Below, one piece after another: positions 10,388 through 22,110 of a stretch of DNA of 64,000 nucleotides. The notes under the pieces are model-generated. The model made no database searches. It was not told where the DNA came from and saw only the letters and a program-made list of their open reading frames with translations. Origin of the DNA: Eledone cirrhosa (lineage: Eukaryota > Mollusca > Cephalopoda > Octopoda > Eledonidae); contig OZ024743.1 in the NCBI GenBank assembly GCA_964016885.1, forward strand, positions 351,366,204 to 351,430,203, in the 5' to 3' direction. Position 1 is the first letter of the stretch. The number at the start of each line of letters is the position of its first letter. A program made the translations under genes and the position numbers.

Positions 10388-10677
10388 ATTGATACTTCTA
10401 CTGAAGATATTTCTTTCGGGACACGTGGCAATCTGATCAAATACTTGTCTCCATCTGTAATATTGGAACTTATTTTAACAGGAGTCTTTCTTAACATCAT
10501 ATTTGTGGCGACCATATTCTTATTGCTTTTTATATCAGAAGTGTTCCAAAGGAGCATGCTCGCCGTTAACTTGAATACCAGAAATAGATCCAGGAACAAC
10601 ATCACTGAAATATATATTCGATTTAAATCTGTAAAAATAATGAAAACAGTAAAAAATATAAGAAATATCAAATTCAT
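10384..10677 (-). CDS. signal-peptide-like N-terminus, likely first part of the GPCR gene
   Basis: 97 codons. Two hydrophobic segments at the start; initiation at the internal Met ~26 would give a conventional signal peptide (LFLDLFLVFKL). It is followed by polar sequence with NTS and NIT sequons. It ends ATGTGA at 10389-10384, overlapping by a different frame the downstream 180-codon frame. Position, strand and composition suit the secreted start of the receptor ectodomain. Confidence 0.5.
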   Translation of the reverse strand: MNLIFLIFFTVFIIFTDLNRIYISVMLFLDLFLVFKLTASMLLWNTSDIKSNKNMVATNMMLRKTPVKISSNITDGDKYLIRLPRVPKEISSVEVSM

Positions 10678-10726
10678 AATAGTAGATGCACTACAAACTA
10701 CGTATGTCTATAAAGGTTTTGCTTTT

Positions 10727-10752
10727 TGTTTGTTTGTTTGTTTGTTTGTTTC
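10727..10752. repeat. (TTTG)n microsatellite
   Basis: Six or seven TTTG units in a T-rich segment. Confidence 0.95.
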
Positions 10753-10827
10753 TGCACCCATGTCTCATTTTCAGGACCTCCTAGTTTGGTTGGTGGAGAG
10801 GGAGATATGAATGCATTTTCAAACCTG

Positions 10828-10926
<99 letters not shown>
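10828..10926. repeat. (AT)n microsatellite with (TG) interruptions
   Basis: Nearly pure TA dinucleotides, abutting the inverted-repeat element that starts at 10926. Confidence 0.97.
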
Positions 10927-11237
10927 ACAGTGTTAAAACAATCAAATCTTAGGTTTAGTACATTTATTTGCTGACAATTGTTTCTTGCACTTTTCACCAT
11001 TGCTCCTTGTAATTGTCTTCTCTGAAGCATAACATTCTTTTAACTCCCGATTCTCTACATGATGTCTAGGACACTAACAACAGTTATGTATCTACCTAAA
11101 TGTTCTGAAGACTAGGATTTTAATCACCTGTTTAGACATTCCCTATGCTCCGATAATTCCAGACTTCCCTCTGGAAGAAACAATTGTCAGCAAATAAATG
11201 TATTAATCTAAGATTTGATTGTTTTAACACTGTACCT
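10926..11237. mobile_element. short inverted-repeat element, probably a PLE end derivative
   Basis: About 60 bp terminal inverted repeats (10928-10985 with 11176-11235), 310 bp in total. Both ends contain, in sense outward direction, GAAACAATTGTCAGCAAATA, which looks like the GAAA / stem III / GUC / stem I half of a hammerhead. The right flank CGGCTCTGTAATATACT resembles the flank CGGCTCTGTAGTATACT at 27415-27432, tying it to the 23209-27416 element. Confidence 0.6.
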
Positions 11238-11407
11238 CGGCTCTGTAATATACTTGATAATTTCCCATAAGCCTTTTATCATACCGGTAACCGGCTAGTA
11301 CCTAGTACTGCCCTCCATATGTATAATTGTATACTAAACATATGTAAGTATAAATATTATTATTATTACTATATATATGCGTGTGTGTGCGTGTGTATGT
11401 GTGTGTG
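11238..11407. other. no gene; short (TG)n at 11378-11410
   Basis: Unclassified sequence between two foldback repeats. Confidence 0.4.
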
Positions 11408-12345
<938 letters not shown>

Positions 12346-12655
12346 GAACATTTATTATAATGTTCGATTTGTTTGTAAACAAACAGCCCGAATTAAGCCG
12401 TACAGGGTTCGGCAACCATCGTTGCCCTTTTGTTCAACACTGACAAAGGAACAATGAACTAGTTTCTAGCTTATTAGCTGTCATCCGCACCGTATACCTT
12501 CCTGTCAGTCGATGGAACGTTTGAAAGTATATACTTTCCTTATGCATATTAACGGCTGAGCAGTCTAATTTGCATATCGAGTGAGTAAGTTTTGGTTTAG
12601 TGGCGTGGTGTATTTGATGGGGGTGGTGGTACCGCGGTGTGGGTGTTATACTGTC

Positions 12656-13161
12656 TTAGTTTATGTGATGTGGTTGATTTGGTCGGTTGGAAGTGACCAC
12701 AGCTTCATAAACTACAACGGGTGTGTTGCATTGCTGTTGAAGGGGACAAGCTTCTGGCCTACGGCAAGAGCACCGTGGTGGGGTGTTGTTCCTAGGGCTG
12801 TTGATGATGTGGGCCTTCATGTTCTTAGCGCAGAAGTATCCCAGTTTTACTTTGTGTCGATTAAAGATGGAGCGGTATTTATGACCTATGGGAAAGTGTC
12901 TATCTAAGAGGACTAGAAATTGTTTGCCTACATTGGTTTTAACGTTGAGTGAGAAGGGAGGAGAGAACCAGAGAGTTTGTCTATTGTTACGCTTTCTTTT
13001 CTTATTGCTGTTGTTGATAGTGGTAGAGTAAGTGATAGGTTGCGAGAAGCCGATGTTAGCTAACGCCGTGTTATAGTAGGGTGCCGCCCTGTCAAAGATA
13101 GCCTTATTAGAGGAGTGGTTTGAAATTCTAGTACTGATATTATCTACGAAGTTTCTAAAAA
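12656..13161 (-). pseudogene. PLE fragment: C-terminal RT region into GIY-YIG linker
   Basis: Encodes, in order, a post-RT segment (AAPYYNTALANIGF), the WFSPPFSLNVKTNVGK / DRHFP..H / IFNRHKVKLGY linker and the Cys motif (CSCRRPEACPL..CNTPVVVYEA) that leads into the GIY-YIG endonuclease of Penelope-like elements. It is cut off before the GIY-YIG core. Confidence 0.8.
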
Positions 13162-13500
13162 CAGCAATAAGAAAAAAAAGCGAAACAATAGACAAACTAT
13201 CTGGTTCTCTCCTCCCTTCTCACTCAACATTAAAACCAATGTAGGCATTTCTATCCCTCTTAGATAGACACTTTCCCATAGGTCATAAATAGCGCTCCAT
13301 CTTTAACCGACACAAAGTAAAGCTAGGATACTCCTGCGCTAAGAACATGAAGGCCCACATCAGCAGCAGCCCTAGGAACAACACCCCACCAGGGTGTTCT
13401 TGCCGAAAGCCCAAAGCTTGTCCTCTTCAACAGCAATGCAACACACCCGCTGTAATTTATGAAGCTGTAGTCACTTCCAACCGACCAAATCAACCACAGG
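12668..13500. repeat. large inverted repeat, ~335 bp arms
   Basis: 12668-13005 and 13162-13500 are reverse complements with scattered substitutions and small indels, separated by a 156 bp spacer that is itself PLE coding sequence (minus). Confidence 0.88.
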
Positions 13501-13870
13501 TCAAATCCTATGTGTGTATGGCGGAGGGTCGATTTAAGGAACGTTTCCTGAACCACCAGTCGACCTTTAGGTACCCGGACAGACGTTCATCACCGAAACT
13601 CGTGAGCCACGTGTGGTCCCTCAAGGACTCTAGTATAGACTACTCCATTCAATGGAAAGCCATCACTAAGTCCAAGCCATAGCGCAAGGGGAAATCCGTC
13701 GTGTGGACTATGTATTGATGAACGAATAAATATTCTAAAGAGATTATGCAATAGCCATTGCATAAACACGAGAAATGAATTCTTCACACGTTGTCCACGC
13801 GTCTCGAAACACCTCTTACGTAACTACAAAGCTCCGGATTGAATTACAACGACACCCTAATTTTCTTATC
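13162..13870 (+). pseudogene. PLE fragment with GIY-YIG endonuclease, inverted to its neighbour
   Basis: Opposite-strand copy of the same family. It has the linker, Cys motif (CSCRKPKACPL..CNTPAVIYEA), a degenerate GIY-YIG core (the second YxG half reads YVCMAEGRFKERFLNH), then LVSHVWSLKDSSIDYSIQWK and a C-terminal Cys cluster. No intact RT. A stop after SIQWKAITKSKP breaks it. Confidence 0.8.
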
Positions 13871-14078
13871 AACTAGAAACTTTTCGAACTTTCGCAGTTA
13901 TCTCCCTTACACCTCTCGCACGCATTTTAGTATTGCCTGTGTGAAGTGTTCGTTTCTGCGCATGCGCGTTCGTACGGTTGTACTTCCTGTTCCGTATAAC
14001 TATGTCCATTACGAGCTGAGGATCCGCTAAGGTGAAACAATTGTTCTCGGTATGGTGAACTAACTGTTGTGTAACCAC

Positions 14079-14081
<3 letters not shown>
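13871..14081. repeat. PLE 3' region / shared repeat segment
   Basis: GTTCTCGGTATGGTGAACTA and TAACTGTTGTGT at 14043-14075 recur inverted at 35752-35785, so this stretch belongs to a dispersed family. No ORF is supported. Confidence 0.5.

Positions 14082-14131
<50 letters not shown>
14082..14131. repeat. (AT)n microsatellite at a PLE boundary
   Basis: Pure TA tract ending exactly where the PLE end (TTTCGTTTCTGAATTTG) begins. Confidence 0.97.
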
Positions 14132-14134
<3 letters not shown>

Positions 14135-14326
14135 CGTTTCTGAATTTGTTTAGCAAGATTCTTTATCTGAAAACGTGTGTTGAAACCGATATTGTTATAC
14201 TTTGGGAGGGTCATGTTGCCAATAAGAAACACACGCACCAGTTGCTTTCACTTCAATTTATTTTAAATTAAATATAAATTTCCGGTTGGTTGGTTGGTTC
14301 CACAACCAGACAATTGTTCATATATT

Positions 14327-14369
14327 GTCAAAGTTCTTTCGTCACACATTCTGTGACCTCTTCAGTGAC
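14327..14369 (-). ncRNA. hammerhead ribozyme motif in PLE 1
   Basis: On the minus strand: stem I GUCA, CUGAAGA (14365-14359), one extra G, stem II GUCACA/UGUGAC (6 bp, GAAUG loop), GAAA, 2 bp stem III (AG..CU), cleavage base U, stem I UGAC (14330-14327). All four stem I pairs are Watson-Crick. The single bulged G next to the core and the 2-base stem III loop deviate from the ideal. Confidence 0.6.
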
Positions 14370-14566
14370 TGGGGATTCTTTTCTTTGTTTTTGTGCCTCT
14401 CCTTTGTTCTGTCCTACGCCATCTTGTTTTTGTGTGTGTTGTGAGCTTAGTTTGCGCATGTGTTACATCCGGGTGTCTGTGTGTGTTTATATTTGTTTAT
14501 TTATTTGTTTATTTACATGTTACTGGTTGGTTGTTTGTTCTGTGTGTGTGTGTTTTCATTTTGTCC

Positions 14567-14960
14567 TTAATTGTAAGTTGTGATGTTGCTATTCCATTCA
14601 TGCTTTCTATTTAATTTTGGTTGGAGTTCATTTATGTTTATTGCCTCTGTGATTTGGCTAAACATTGCGTCTTTTCTGTGTGTAGATTCTATTTTTATAT
14701 CTATGTTCTCTAATTTGCCCTTATGTTCTATTTTAGCATGTTGGTAGAGTACAGATGATTCTTTACTATCTTGAAGCTCTCGCCAGTGTTCATTTATCCG
14801 TTCTCCTATACTGCGAGCTGTCTCACCTATGTACACTATATTCTTAACTCTACATTGTCCTTCAGTACATCTTATGCTATATACTACATTTCTAGTTTTA
14901 CAGTCAATATGGGGGCTTAATATACAGATTATACATTTCTTATCTATACAGGGAGGTCTC
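14567..14960 (-). pseudogene. PLE 1 GIY-YIG endonuclease domain
   Basis: KKCIIC.L...IDCKTRNVVYSIRC, a Cys motif, precedes VYIGETARSIGERINEHWRE, the GIY-YIG core with conserved Tyr, Gly, Arg and His. It ends in LQPKLNRKHEWNS. In PLEs this domain nicks DNA for target-primed reverse transcription. The last 90 residues are one open frame; the Cys part lies just upstream, interrupted by a frameshift. Confidence 0.85.
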
Positions 14961-15096
14961 TGAAAAGGGTATGTATTGCTAATAAGTGTTTTTGTGGAGA
15001 TACCTGGTCTTTCTACTATCTTAATATTGAGTTTATGTTTATCTAGGGCCCTTCTGAATTTGTAAGCTAATTCACCTTCTGAATTTGTAAGCTAAT

Positions 15097-16900
15097 TCAC
15101 CTCTTGATGAACATTACACTCTGGTATTTATTGCTATCATACCATGAGTTTATTCTATTAACCTTATTCCTAGTTCTTTCTATTCTATTCCAAAATGTGC
15201 TCCTATACAAGGGGCAGGTCCCATTTGTATCATTATTTACCATTTTTTCCCATTTGGTTCTGGCTCCTCTATATGCTCTGATCTTATCTCTCTGATTGTA
15301 ACCAGTGAACTGCATACGGTGGATGAAGTGTTGTATGAGTCTCTCTAGTTCTTTGTGGTTGCACATGCGGGACACGTTTCTCATCACCCGTACCAAATAT
15401 GCAATCAGTATGTTGAATTTGGTGTGGTCCGAAATAGATCAGATATTTGGAAGTCATGGGTTTGGCCTAATGGGAATGGAGGATCTGTTTTTTGTTATTG
15501 ATAGTATTTAACCAGAGCTCTGTGTCTAGTACAGGTAATCGATGGTTGGGGTGTTTGCTTGGATAGTCTATAGTAACTCTAATACTCTGGTGGATGGAGT
15601 TAGCTATTTGCTGGATGCTTTCCATGGTGTTTTTCTCTAATTCCTGTCTGTTCTTTAGTGGGGGTGTTTTTACTACGATGTTTATATCATCAACGTAGCG
15701 GGAGTACATTATCAGGGTTAAGAGGTTGCTGTCTTCTAATTGTTCTTTAAGTTTAAGTTTAAGTCTATTGCCCCACCATACCATGAATAGGTTAGCTATG
15801 TCACCTGCAATGCTAACACCAATGGCTGCTCCCTCCTCTTGGGCATATGTTTTTCCATTAAATTTGAACATATGTTACTTAAGGATTAATTTTATACTGG
15901 CCCCCACCGCATGTGCAATCATTTTCTTTAGTTCATCGTTCTTTTCGGGGGTCCGTATGGCTCTGGTCCACCCGTTCCATCTATCTGTGTGGGTTTTCTT
16001 GGCCATTGAGGTAATGGTAGGTGGTCTGCCTCTTGTTGGTCTTATAGGGCACAGGTTGCTAAGGTCATATGTTTCTAGATAATTATTACTATAAGTAAGT
16101 TTAAGTAGGAGTCCCAGCTCACTGGTATCAATCCCACGGAATTCAACATTGCTCTCACTGATCATTTCCACGCATTTCTCCACAGCAAAATCCACGTCAA
16201 TAGATGGATATAGGGACACAACATCCATACTGCCTATTATGCAGTTTGTTAGGTCCCTAGATCGGTTACCTTCGCTGATTCTGCTGAGGAGGTCCTCCGT
16301 GCTGTCACATATATCTGTGGACATTTCAATGATGGGCGTATGATCAAGGAGAGGAAGTAGGAAAGTCTGTAGTTACTAGCAATGTTAGCTCCACATACTG
16401 GCCGTGCTGGTGGTCCTGTGACAGGGTCACTGCTCGTTTTATGGTCTTTTCGAAGCCCATAAAACGCTGGCACGTCATTGTTCCAGGCCTGGAAGTTGTT
16501 GGCAGTCTTTTTGTTGGGCTGCATTATGTTTATCCACATCATCATATGGGCATTGAGGGTTTTTTCTCTATCCTCATGCTCTTGTGGTGTTACTTCTCTT
16601 GTGTTAGTGATGTGGGGTTGCATTGCCTGGATGTAGTTTGACAGACTGTCAACCAACATTCTGCCAGACTTGTCTGTTGTAAAGCATGCAATCTCTCCAT
16701 TACGCGAGCGCTGCATGAGCTTACGCAAGCCATTTGCAGGTTTTTCTCCCAATTGCTGGGCCTCGATTCTATTTTGCTTCTTACTATACTGTTTTATAAT
16801 GTTTCTAAGTTTAAATCTAGCTATACTAAATTGTGCTATGTTTGTTCATCGACCTGTGACGGCAATTGCGCGCATTTGTTAAAAGCTAAAGTCGTGGTGT
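15097..16900 (-). pseudogene. PLE 1 reverse transcriptase, frameshifted
   Basis: Pieces in 5'-3' order: 16752-16249 (TTDKSGRM, YGLRKDHK, ARPVCGANIASNYRLSYFLS), 16324-15875 (motif A DVVSLYPSIDVDFAVEKC), 15871-15467 (motif B EEGAAIGVSIAGDIANLFM, motif C YSRYVDDINIVV, then LPVLDTELW) and 15396-15097 (linker). The catalytic Asp residues of motifs A and C are present. At least three frame changes separate the blocks, so no intact enzyme can be read. One lesion is near 16330, where two frames overlap. Confidence 0.88.
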
Positions 16901-16952
16901 GGACTCGTCGCAGGTCGAAAGACTTATCGGAAGGATTATAAAAAGTAGAGTT

Positions 16953-17475
16953 CTAGGCTGCTGCTTTATGTGTACTATTGCTATTGTTATTGTTAATTGT
17001 GTTGTTTCTATTTCTATTTCCACCAACAGCCTCATGGTTATTTCTATGTCTCTCATTATTACTCCTGTCTCTTTTCTCTGGCTCATTGTTATTATCTACT
17101 CTATTTTGTGTGTCTGAGTGTTCGTCCTGGTTATTTTCTCTGTCAGTATTGATAGTCTCCCTTCTCCTTTCAATCCTATTACCTTCCCTTATTTCTGTGT
17201 TACTGTCATTATCTGTTTTCTGTGTCTGTGTGTTTGTTAAGATTGTGGTGGTGGTGAGAGGCATAGAATGTGTGTGTGTTGTTGTTGTTGTTGATGTGTG
17301 CTGTTGTTGATGTGTGTTGTTGTTGTTGTCTCCGTGTATGTTATTATTGTTGTGTGTGTTGTTATTGTTGTTTGTGTCTGTGTGTCTGTTGTTGTTGGGA
17401 TGTGTGTGTGTGTGTGTGTGTGGGTGTGGGTGTGTGTGTGTATGTGTGGGTGTGTGTGTGGGTGGGTGGGTGGGT

Positions 17476-17546
<71 letters not shown>

Positions 17547-17828
17547 GTTACTTTTGTTTTTGTTTTTGTCTTTGAGGCTCCAACGTAATTTTGTAAATGA
17601 TTTTTCTATTTCTGACAACCATTTTATTATATTTACCTTATTATATGTGGGATATTTAGGTGGTAGCTGTAATATCGATAATTCATCAGAGTCGACTGTA
17701 GTGTTGCCGTATATATTTGTGTTGTTGTTGTTGAATTCATCTGTTAATGAGATGTCGGCCATATTTATACCGTCGATTTTCTCAGGAAATCTATCGATAT
17801 TTTCTAAAGTATCTTGATTTAGTTTCAT
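16953..17828 (-). CDS. PLE 1 N-terminal ORF with Thr-His and Asn-rich repeats
   Basis: 291 codons. The N-terminal ~90 residues are conventional (MADISLTDEFNNNNTN, then a LPPKYP..KVNIIKWLSEIEKSF segment). They are followed by roughly 60 residues of Thr-His/Pro repeats encoded by the (GT)n tract, then Asn/Thr/Arg-rich low-complexity sequence. No fold is recognisable; presumably disordered, possibly nucleic-acid binding by its Arg content. The MADIS segment recurs in the inverted copy at 18145-18240, proving it belongs to the element. Confidence 0.6.
17397..17545. repeat. (GT)n/(GGGT)n tract inside the PLE ORF
   Basis: About 150 bases of TG and GGTG units; in-frame on the minus strand as Thr-His-Pro codons. 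Confidence 0.95.
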
Positions 17829-18084
17829 CTGTTTGAGCCATTTTAGTTTCTTGTTAATGTGCTTGTCACATTCTTGAACAATGTACTTTTCTTCAAGATA
17901 TATAATGTTTATAAATATTAATTTTTCTCTTGGTGTGGTGATCTTAGTTATTTCTTGTATTAGGGTACGCTTATGTTTTTCTTGATGACTTAATTCTCTG
18001 TAAATCTTTTTTGTGTTTAGAATTAGTGTTCATTTTAGCCAATCTGCTTGCTTTTTGGTGAGTTGTAATCTTCTTAGATAAAAA

Positions 18085-19019
18085 ACATAAAAAAGGAAAT
18101 TTACAGTGAATTAAGTCATCAAGAAAAACATCGACGGTATAGATATGGCCGACATCTCATTAACAGATGAATTCAACAACAACAACACAAATATATACGG
18201 CAACACTACAGTCGACTCTGATGAATTATCGATAATACAGCTACCCTTTTCAAAGACCTCCCTGTATAGATAAGAAATGTATAATCTGTAAATTAAGCCC
18301 CTCATATTAACTGTAAAACTAGAAATGTAGTATATAGCATAAGATGTACTGAAGGACAATGTAGAGATAAGAATATATTGTACATAGGTGAGACAGCTCG
18401 TAGTATAGGAGAAACGGATAAATGAACACTGGCGAGAGCTTCAAGATAGTAAAGAATCATTTGTAATCTACCAACATGCTAAAATAGAACATAAGGGTAA
18501 ATTAGAGAACATAGATATAAAAATAGAATCTACACACAGAAAAGACGCAATGTTTAGACAAATCACAGAGGCAATAAACATAAATGAACTCCAACCAAAA
18601 TTAAATAGAAAGCATGAATGGAATAGCAACATCACAACTTACAATTAAGGACAAAATGAAAACACACACATAGAACAAACAACCAACCAGTAACATGTAA
18701 ATAAACAAATAAATAAACAAATATAGACACACACATACACCCGGATGTAACACATGCGCAAACTAAGCACACAACACACACAAAAACAAGATGGCGTAGG
18801 ACAGAACAAAGGAGAGGCACAAAAACAAAGAAAAGAATCCCAGTCACTGAAGAGGTCACAGAATGTGTGACGAAAGAACTTTGACAATATATGAACAATT
18901 GTCTGGTTGTGGAACCAACCAACCAACCGGAAATTTATATTTAATTTAAAATAAATTGAAGTGAAAGCAACTGGTGCGTGTGTTTCTTATTGGCAACATG
19001 GCCCTCCCAAAGTATAACA

Positions 19020-19032
<13 letters not shown>
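18085..19032 (+). mobile_element. inverted, internally deleted copy of PLE 1
   Basis: Plus-strand copy in which the start of the N-terminal ORF (18145-18240) is joined directly, at about 18245, to the Cys/GIY-YIG region and 3' end (KKCIICKL.., LYIGETARSIGERINEH.., LNRKHEWNS). The entire RT is missing. It is head-to-head with the longer copy, so the locus has ~800 bp and ~130 bp inverted segments. It ends CCCTCCCAAAGTATAACAAT at an (AT)n tract. Confidence 0.9.
18843..18885 (+). ncRNA. hammerhead ribozyme motif, inverted mate of 14327-14369
   Basis: Stem I GTCA (18843-18846) / TGAC (18882-18885); CTGAAGA 18847-18853; bulged G; stem II GTCACA/TGTGAC (18855-18871); GAAA 18872-18875; 2 bp stem III; cleavage base T18881. 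Identical in sequence to the opposite-strand copy. Confidence 0.6.
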
Positions 19033-19054
<22 letters not shown>

Positions 19055-19251
19055 TAAAAAGGAAAAGTAAATGGTGACAAATTTTTCCCAGTGAAAAATA
19101 CTTTTATTAGGAATAAGTATAAATTAGTAATAAGTATTAGTTAGTATTCAATTTTAGTTTTAAGTTTTTACCTGTTGCGCATTTCTTATGCTTTTCAAAA
19201 ATAATTTTGAGATAGAGTGCTCGTGATTTTTGCTGTAATCTAATATATATC

Positions 19252-19284
<33 letters not shown>

Positions 19285-19301
19285 TTATATGTTTATATAT
19301 A

Positions 19302-19333
<32 letters not shown>

Positions 19334-19334
19334 A
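19022..19334. repeat. (AT)n tracts and ~180 bp spacer between PLE 1 and PLE 2
   Basis: AT tracts at 19022-19052 and 19240-19334 enclose AT-rich sequence (GAATAAGTATAAATTAGTAA) without ORF. Confidence 0.85.
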
Positions 19335-19390
19335 CGGTGATGAATTTAGTTTTGCAAGGATTTTGATATGAAATCGTGTGTCGAAACAAA

Positions 19391-19602
19391 TATTGTTATA
19401 CTTGGGGAGGGTCATATTTGTGTAATATTATCAGAATTAATAACAGAACACACTCACTGTTTGGTTGGTTTTCGCTTTTCGCTTCTGTGTCTTTTATATC
19501 GGTTAATTTAATTTATTCGGTCCTCAATGTTGCCATTGACTGACCAACGGTCAAAAATACAGATACAATATAGACACAAACACATATATATAGTTTATCA
19601 AA
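19391..19602. repeat. PLE 2 left terminal inverted repeat
   Basis: TATTGTTATACTTGGGGAGG to TAGTTTATCA; reverse complement of 22903-23111 with few changes. This is the true 3' end of the element, because it follows the GIY-YIG stop. Confidence 0.9.
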
Positions 19603-19904
19603 GTTCTTTCGTTGCACATCTGTAACAACGTCAGTGGTGCTATTGTTTCCTCCCGTTGCATTGTATTTTCTACGCCATCTTTATTTAGTCTGTTTATATA
19701 TTTATTTATTTGTTTTTGTTTTTTTTTGTCTTCTTTGCGCATGCGTTTGAGTGTGTGTATAGTGTTTTGTTTGATGTGTGTTCGTGATTGGGTGACTGTG
19801 TATTGGTTAATGTATTCTATCTTTACTAGTGTGTGTTTATATGTGTTTGTTGTTATTGTGCTCTTGTCTGTATTTATTTATTTATCTATTTATTTATTTA
19901 TTTA

Positions 19905-20330
19905 TACTTCTCTTAGGTCAGTGTTCTTTGTTTGGGTGTTGCTGTTATTCCATTCATTTTTTCTGTTTAGCCTTGGCCTTCTAAGTTCTATTTCACTGGC
20001 CTCTCTGATTTGCCTATCTGCTGGGTCATTTCTATGTTTAGATATTATTCTAATTTCTATGTTGTCTATGTTACCGTTGTGTTGTTGTCTGGCATGTTCG
20101 TATAGTACTGAACCGTTTTTTTCGTCCTTTTAGTTCCCCCACAGTGTTGGTCTATCCTTTCACCTATGCTACGAGCTGTCTCGCCTATGTATGTTGTTGT
20201 CATGTTTCTGCAGGTACCCTCTGTACATCTTATGCTATAGACTACGTTTCTAGTTTTACAGTTTATCCGGGGGTTTACCTTACATATATATACATTTCCT
20301 ATTAGTACAATGGGTTTTCTTAAAAGGGTA
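19905..20330 (-). pseudogene. PLE 2 GIY-YIG endonuclease region
   Basis: Cys motif VYICKVNPRINCKTRNVVYSI, then TTYIGETARSIGERIDQH, later QIREASEIELRRPRLNRKNE. A frameshift after the GERIDQH block and a stop in the Cys region break it. Confidence 0.8.
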
Positions 20331-22110
20331 GGTTTTGCTGATCAGGGATTTTATGGTGGTTCCTGGCTTTTCTAGCATCTTAATCTTTAAGTGGGTCTTT
20401 CTCAGGGCCTTTCTACACTGGTTAGCTAATTTCCCTCCAGGGGTAGCGTCCACAAACATGAAACTCTGGTATCTCTGGTTGTCGTACCATGAGGTGGCTT
20501 TCCCTATCTTATGTCTAGCCCTATCTAAGCTATTCCATGATTTGCTCCTGTATAATGGGCAAGTTACTTTCATGTCCAGTTCTATGAGGGTCTTCGTATA
20601 CTCTGATTCTGTCTCTTTGGTTGTATCCAGAGAACTGCATGCGGTTGATGAAGTGTTGGATGTGTCTTTCCATTTCTGTTGGGTCGCACATGCGGGACAC
20701 GTTCTTCATCACTCGTACCAAGTCTGCGATCAGAATATTAAACTTAGCACTACTGGACATTGCTAAGTTTTTGAGTATCAGGTATTTGGAGGCCATGGGT
20801 TTAGCATAGTGTGAGTGAAGAATTTGGGCCCTCTCATCTATAGTGTTAATCCAGAGTTTCGTGTCTAATACAGGTAGTCTATTGTTAGGGTGTTTGGAAG
20901 GGTAGTCGATAGTTACAGTTATACTCTGGTGTATGGAATTAGCTATCTGCTGGATGCTTTCCATTTTGCTACGTTCTAAATCAAACTTGTTAGTGCTCTC
21001 TTGTGGGGATGTTCTTACAACTATATTGATATCGTCTACGTAACGAGAGTACATGATGAGGTCTGTGGAGCACTCATTAAGAAGATCTTAAAGTCTCCTT
21101 TCCCACCATACCATAAAAAGATCGGCAACGTCACCAGCTATGCTGACGCCAATGGCTGCTCCCTCATTTTGGGTGTAGATCTTCTCGTTGAACTTGAATA
21201 TGTGGCCCTTTAGGGTAGTTTTGATACTAGTCCCTATTGCATGTGCGACCTTTTTTCTTACCTGATCATTGTTTTGGGGGTCCGTATAGCTTTGGTCCAC
21301 CCAATCCACCTTCCTATTGGAGTCTTTTTAGCCATTGAGATTATGGTGGGGGGTCTACCTCTTATGTGTCTACTGGGGCAGAAACGTCAAGGTCTTGGCT
21401 GTCTCGGTAGTCAGTGTCGTAGGTAAGTCTAAGTAGGAGGCCCAGTTCGTCTGTGTCGACGTCGCAGAACTCCACCTCACTCTCAATGATGATCTCAACA
21501 CATTTTTCCACAGCAAAATCAATGTTAATGGATGGGTACAGTGATACCACATCCATGCTGCCTATTATGCAATTGGATAGGTTCCTGTTTTTGTTGCACT
21601 CACTGATTCTGCTGAGGAGGTCCTCTGTACTGTCACATACATCTGGGGACATCTTGATTATGGGGCGTATAACTATTGAGAGGAAGTAGGAGATCCTGTA
21701 GTTTCTAGCTATATTTGCGCCACATACGGGTCTTGTTGATGGTCCTGTTGTCGGGTCGTCGACTGTCTTGTGGTCTTTGCGGAGCCCATACAAGGGTGGT
21801 ATGCCATTGTTAGATGCCTGGAAGTTGTTGGCAGTGCGTCTGCTTGGCTTTAGGATGTCGGTCCACATCATCATGTGAGCGTTGAGGATTTTCTCTCTCC
21901 CATCATGTATTTGCTGTGCAATTTCGCTCGTGTTGGTGATGTGGGGTTGTATAGCCTTGATGTAGTTCGGTATGCTGTCTATTGACATCCTAACAGACTT
22001 ATCCGTGGGTAGACATACTACCTCACCATCCCTTGTGCGCTGCTTGAGGCTAACCAAGCCTTCTACAGGTTTCCTTCCAAGTTGTTGGACCTCTGGTCTG
22101 CTCTGTCTCT
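20280..22110 (-). pseudogene. PLE 2 reverse transcriptase, frameshifted
   Basis: Blocks: 22057-21362 (TDKSVRM, YGLRKDHK, TRPVCGANIARNYRISYFLS, motif A DVVSLYPSINIDFAVEKC), 21309-21088 (motif B NEGAAIGVSIAGDVADLFM), 21054-20530 (motif C YSRYVDDINIVV; LPVLDTKLW) and 20573-20280 (linker to the Cys motif). Catalytic Asp residues are kept. Frames change between blocks at about 21360, 21080 and 20550. Confidence 0.88.

Larger units (their letters stand above)
14131..18060 (-). mobile_element. Penelope-like element 1, nearly full length, disrupted
   Basis: Minus-strand retroelement with canonical PLE order: low-complexity N-terminus (16953-17828), reverse transcriptase (15097-16900), Cys motif and GIY-YIG endonuclease (14567-14960), then a 3' region with a hammerhead motif. 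The left end is TTTCGTTTCTGAATTTGTTT, reached from an (AT)n tract. The coding frame is split into at least six pieces. Its 5' side abuts an inverted, internally deleted copy (18085-19032). Confidence 0.92.

Noticed and set aside
14131..14190. Hammerhead at the very end of PLE 1 (CTGAAAACGTGTGTTGAAAC)
   Set aside because: Core lacks the required G of CUGANGA and stem I pairs only about three bases; the internal motif at 14327 is far better.
14290..14614. Cys/Phe/Val-rich plus-strand ORFs (also 18632-18926 minus, 19612-20133)
   Set aside because: They are antisense to the PLE 3' UTR and GIY-YIG region and mirror each other in the inverted copies.
17270..17817. Plus-strand Cys-Val repeat ORFs
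   Set aside because: Translation of the (GT)n tract; the minus strand carries the PLE N-terminal frame.
19600..19650. Hammerhead in PLE 2 at the position homologous to 14327
   Set aside because: The core reads CUGACGUUG, missing the GA of CUGANGA; at most a decayed relic, so not listed as an RNA feature.
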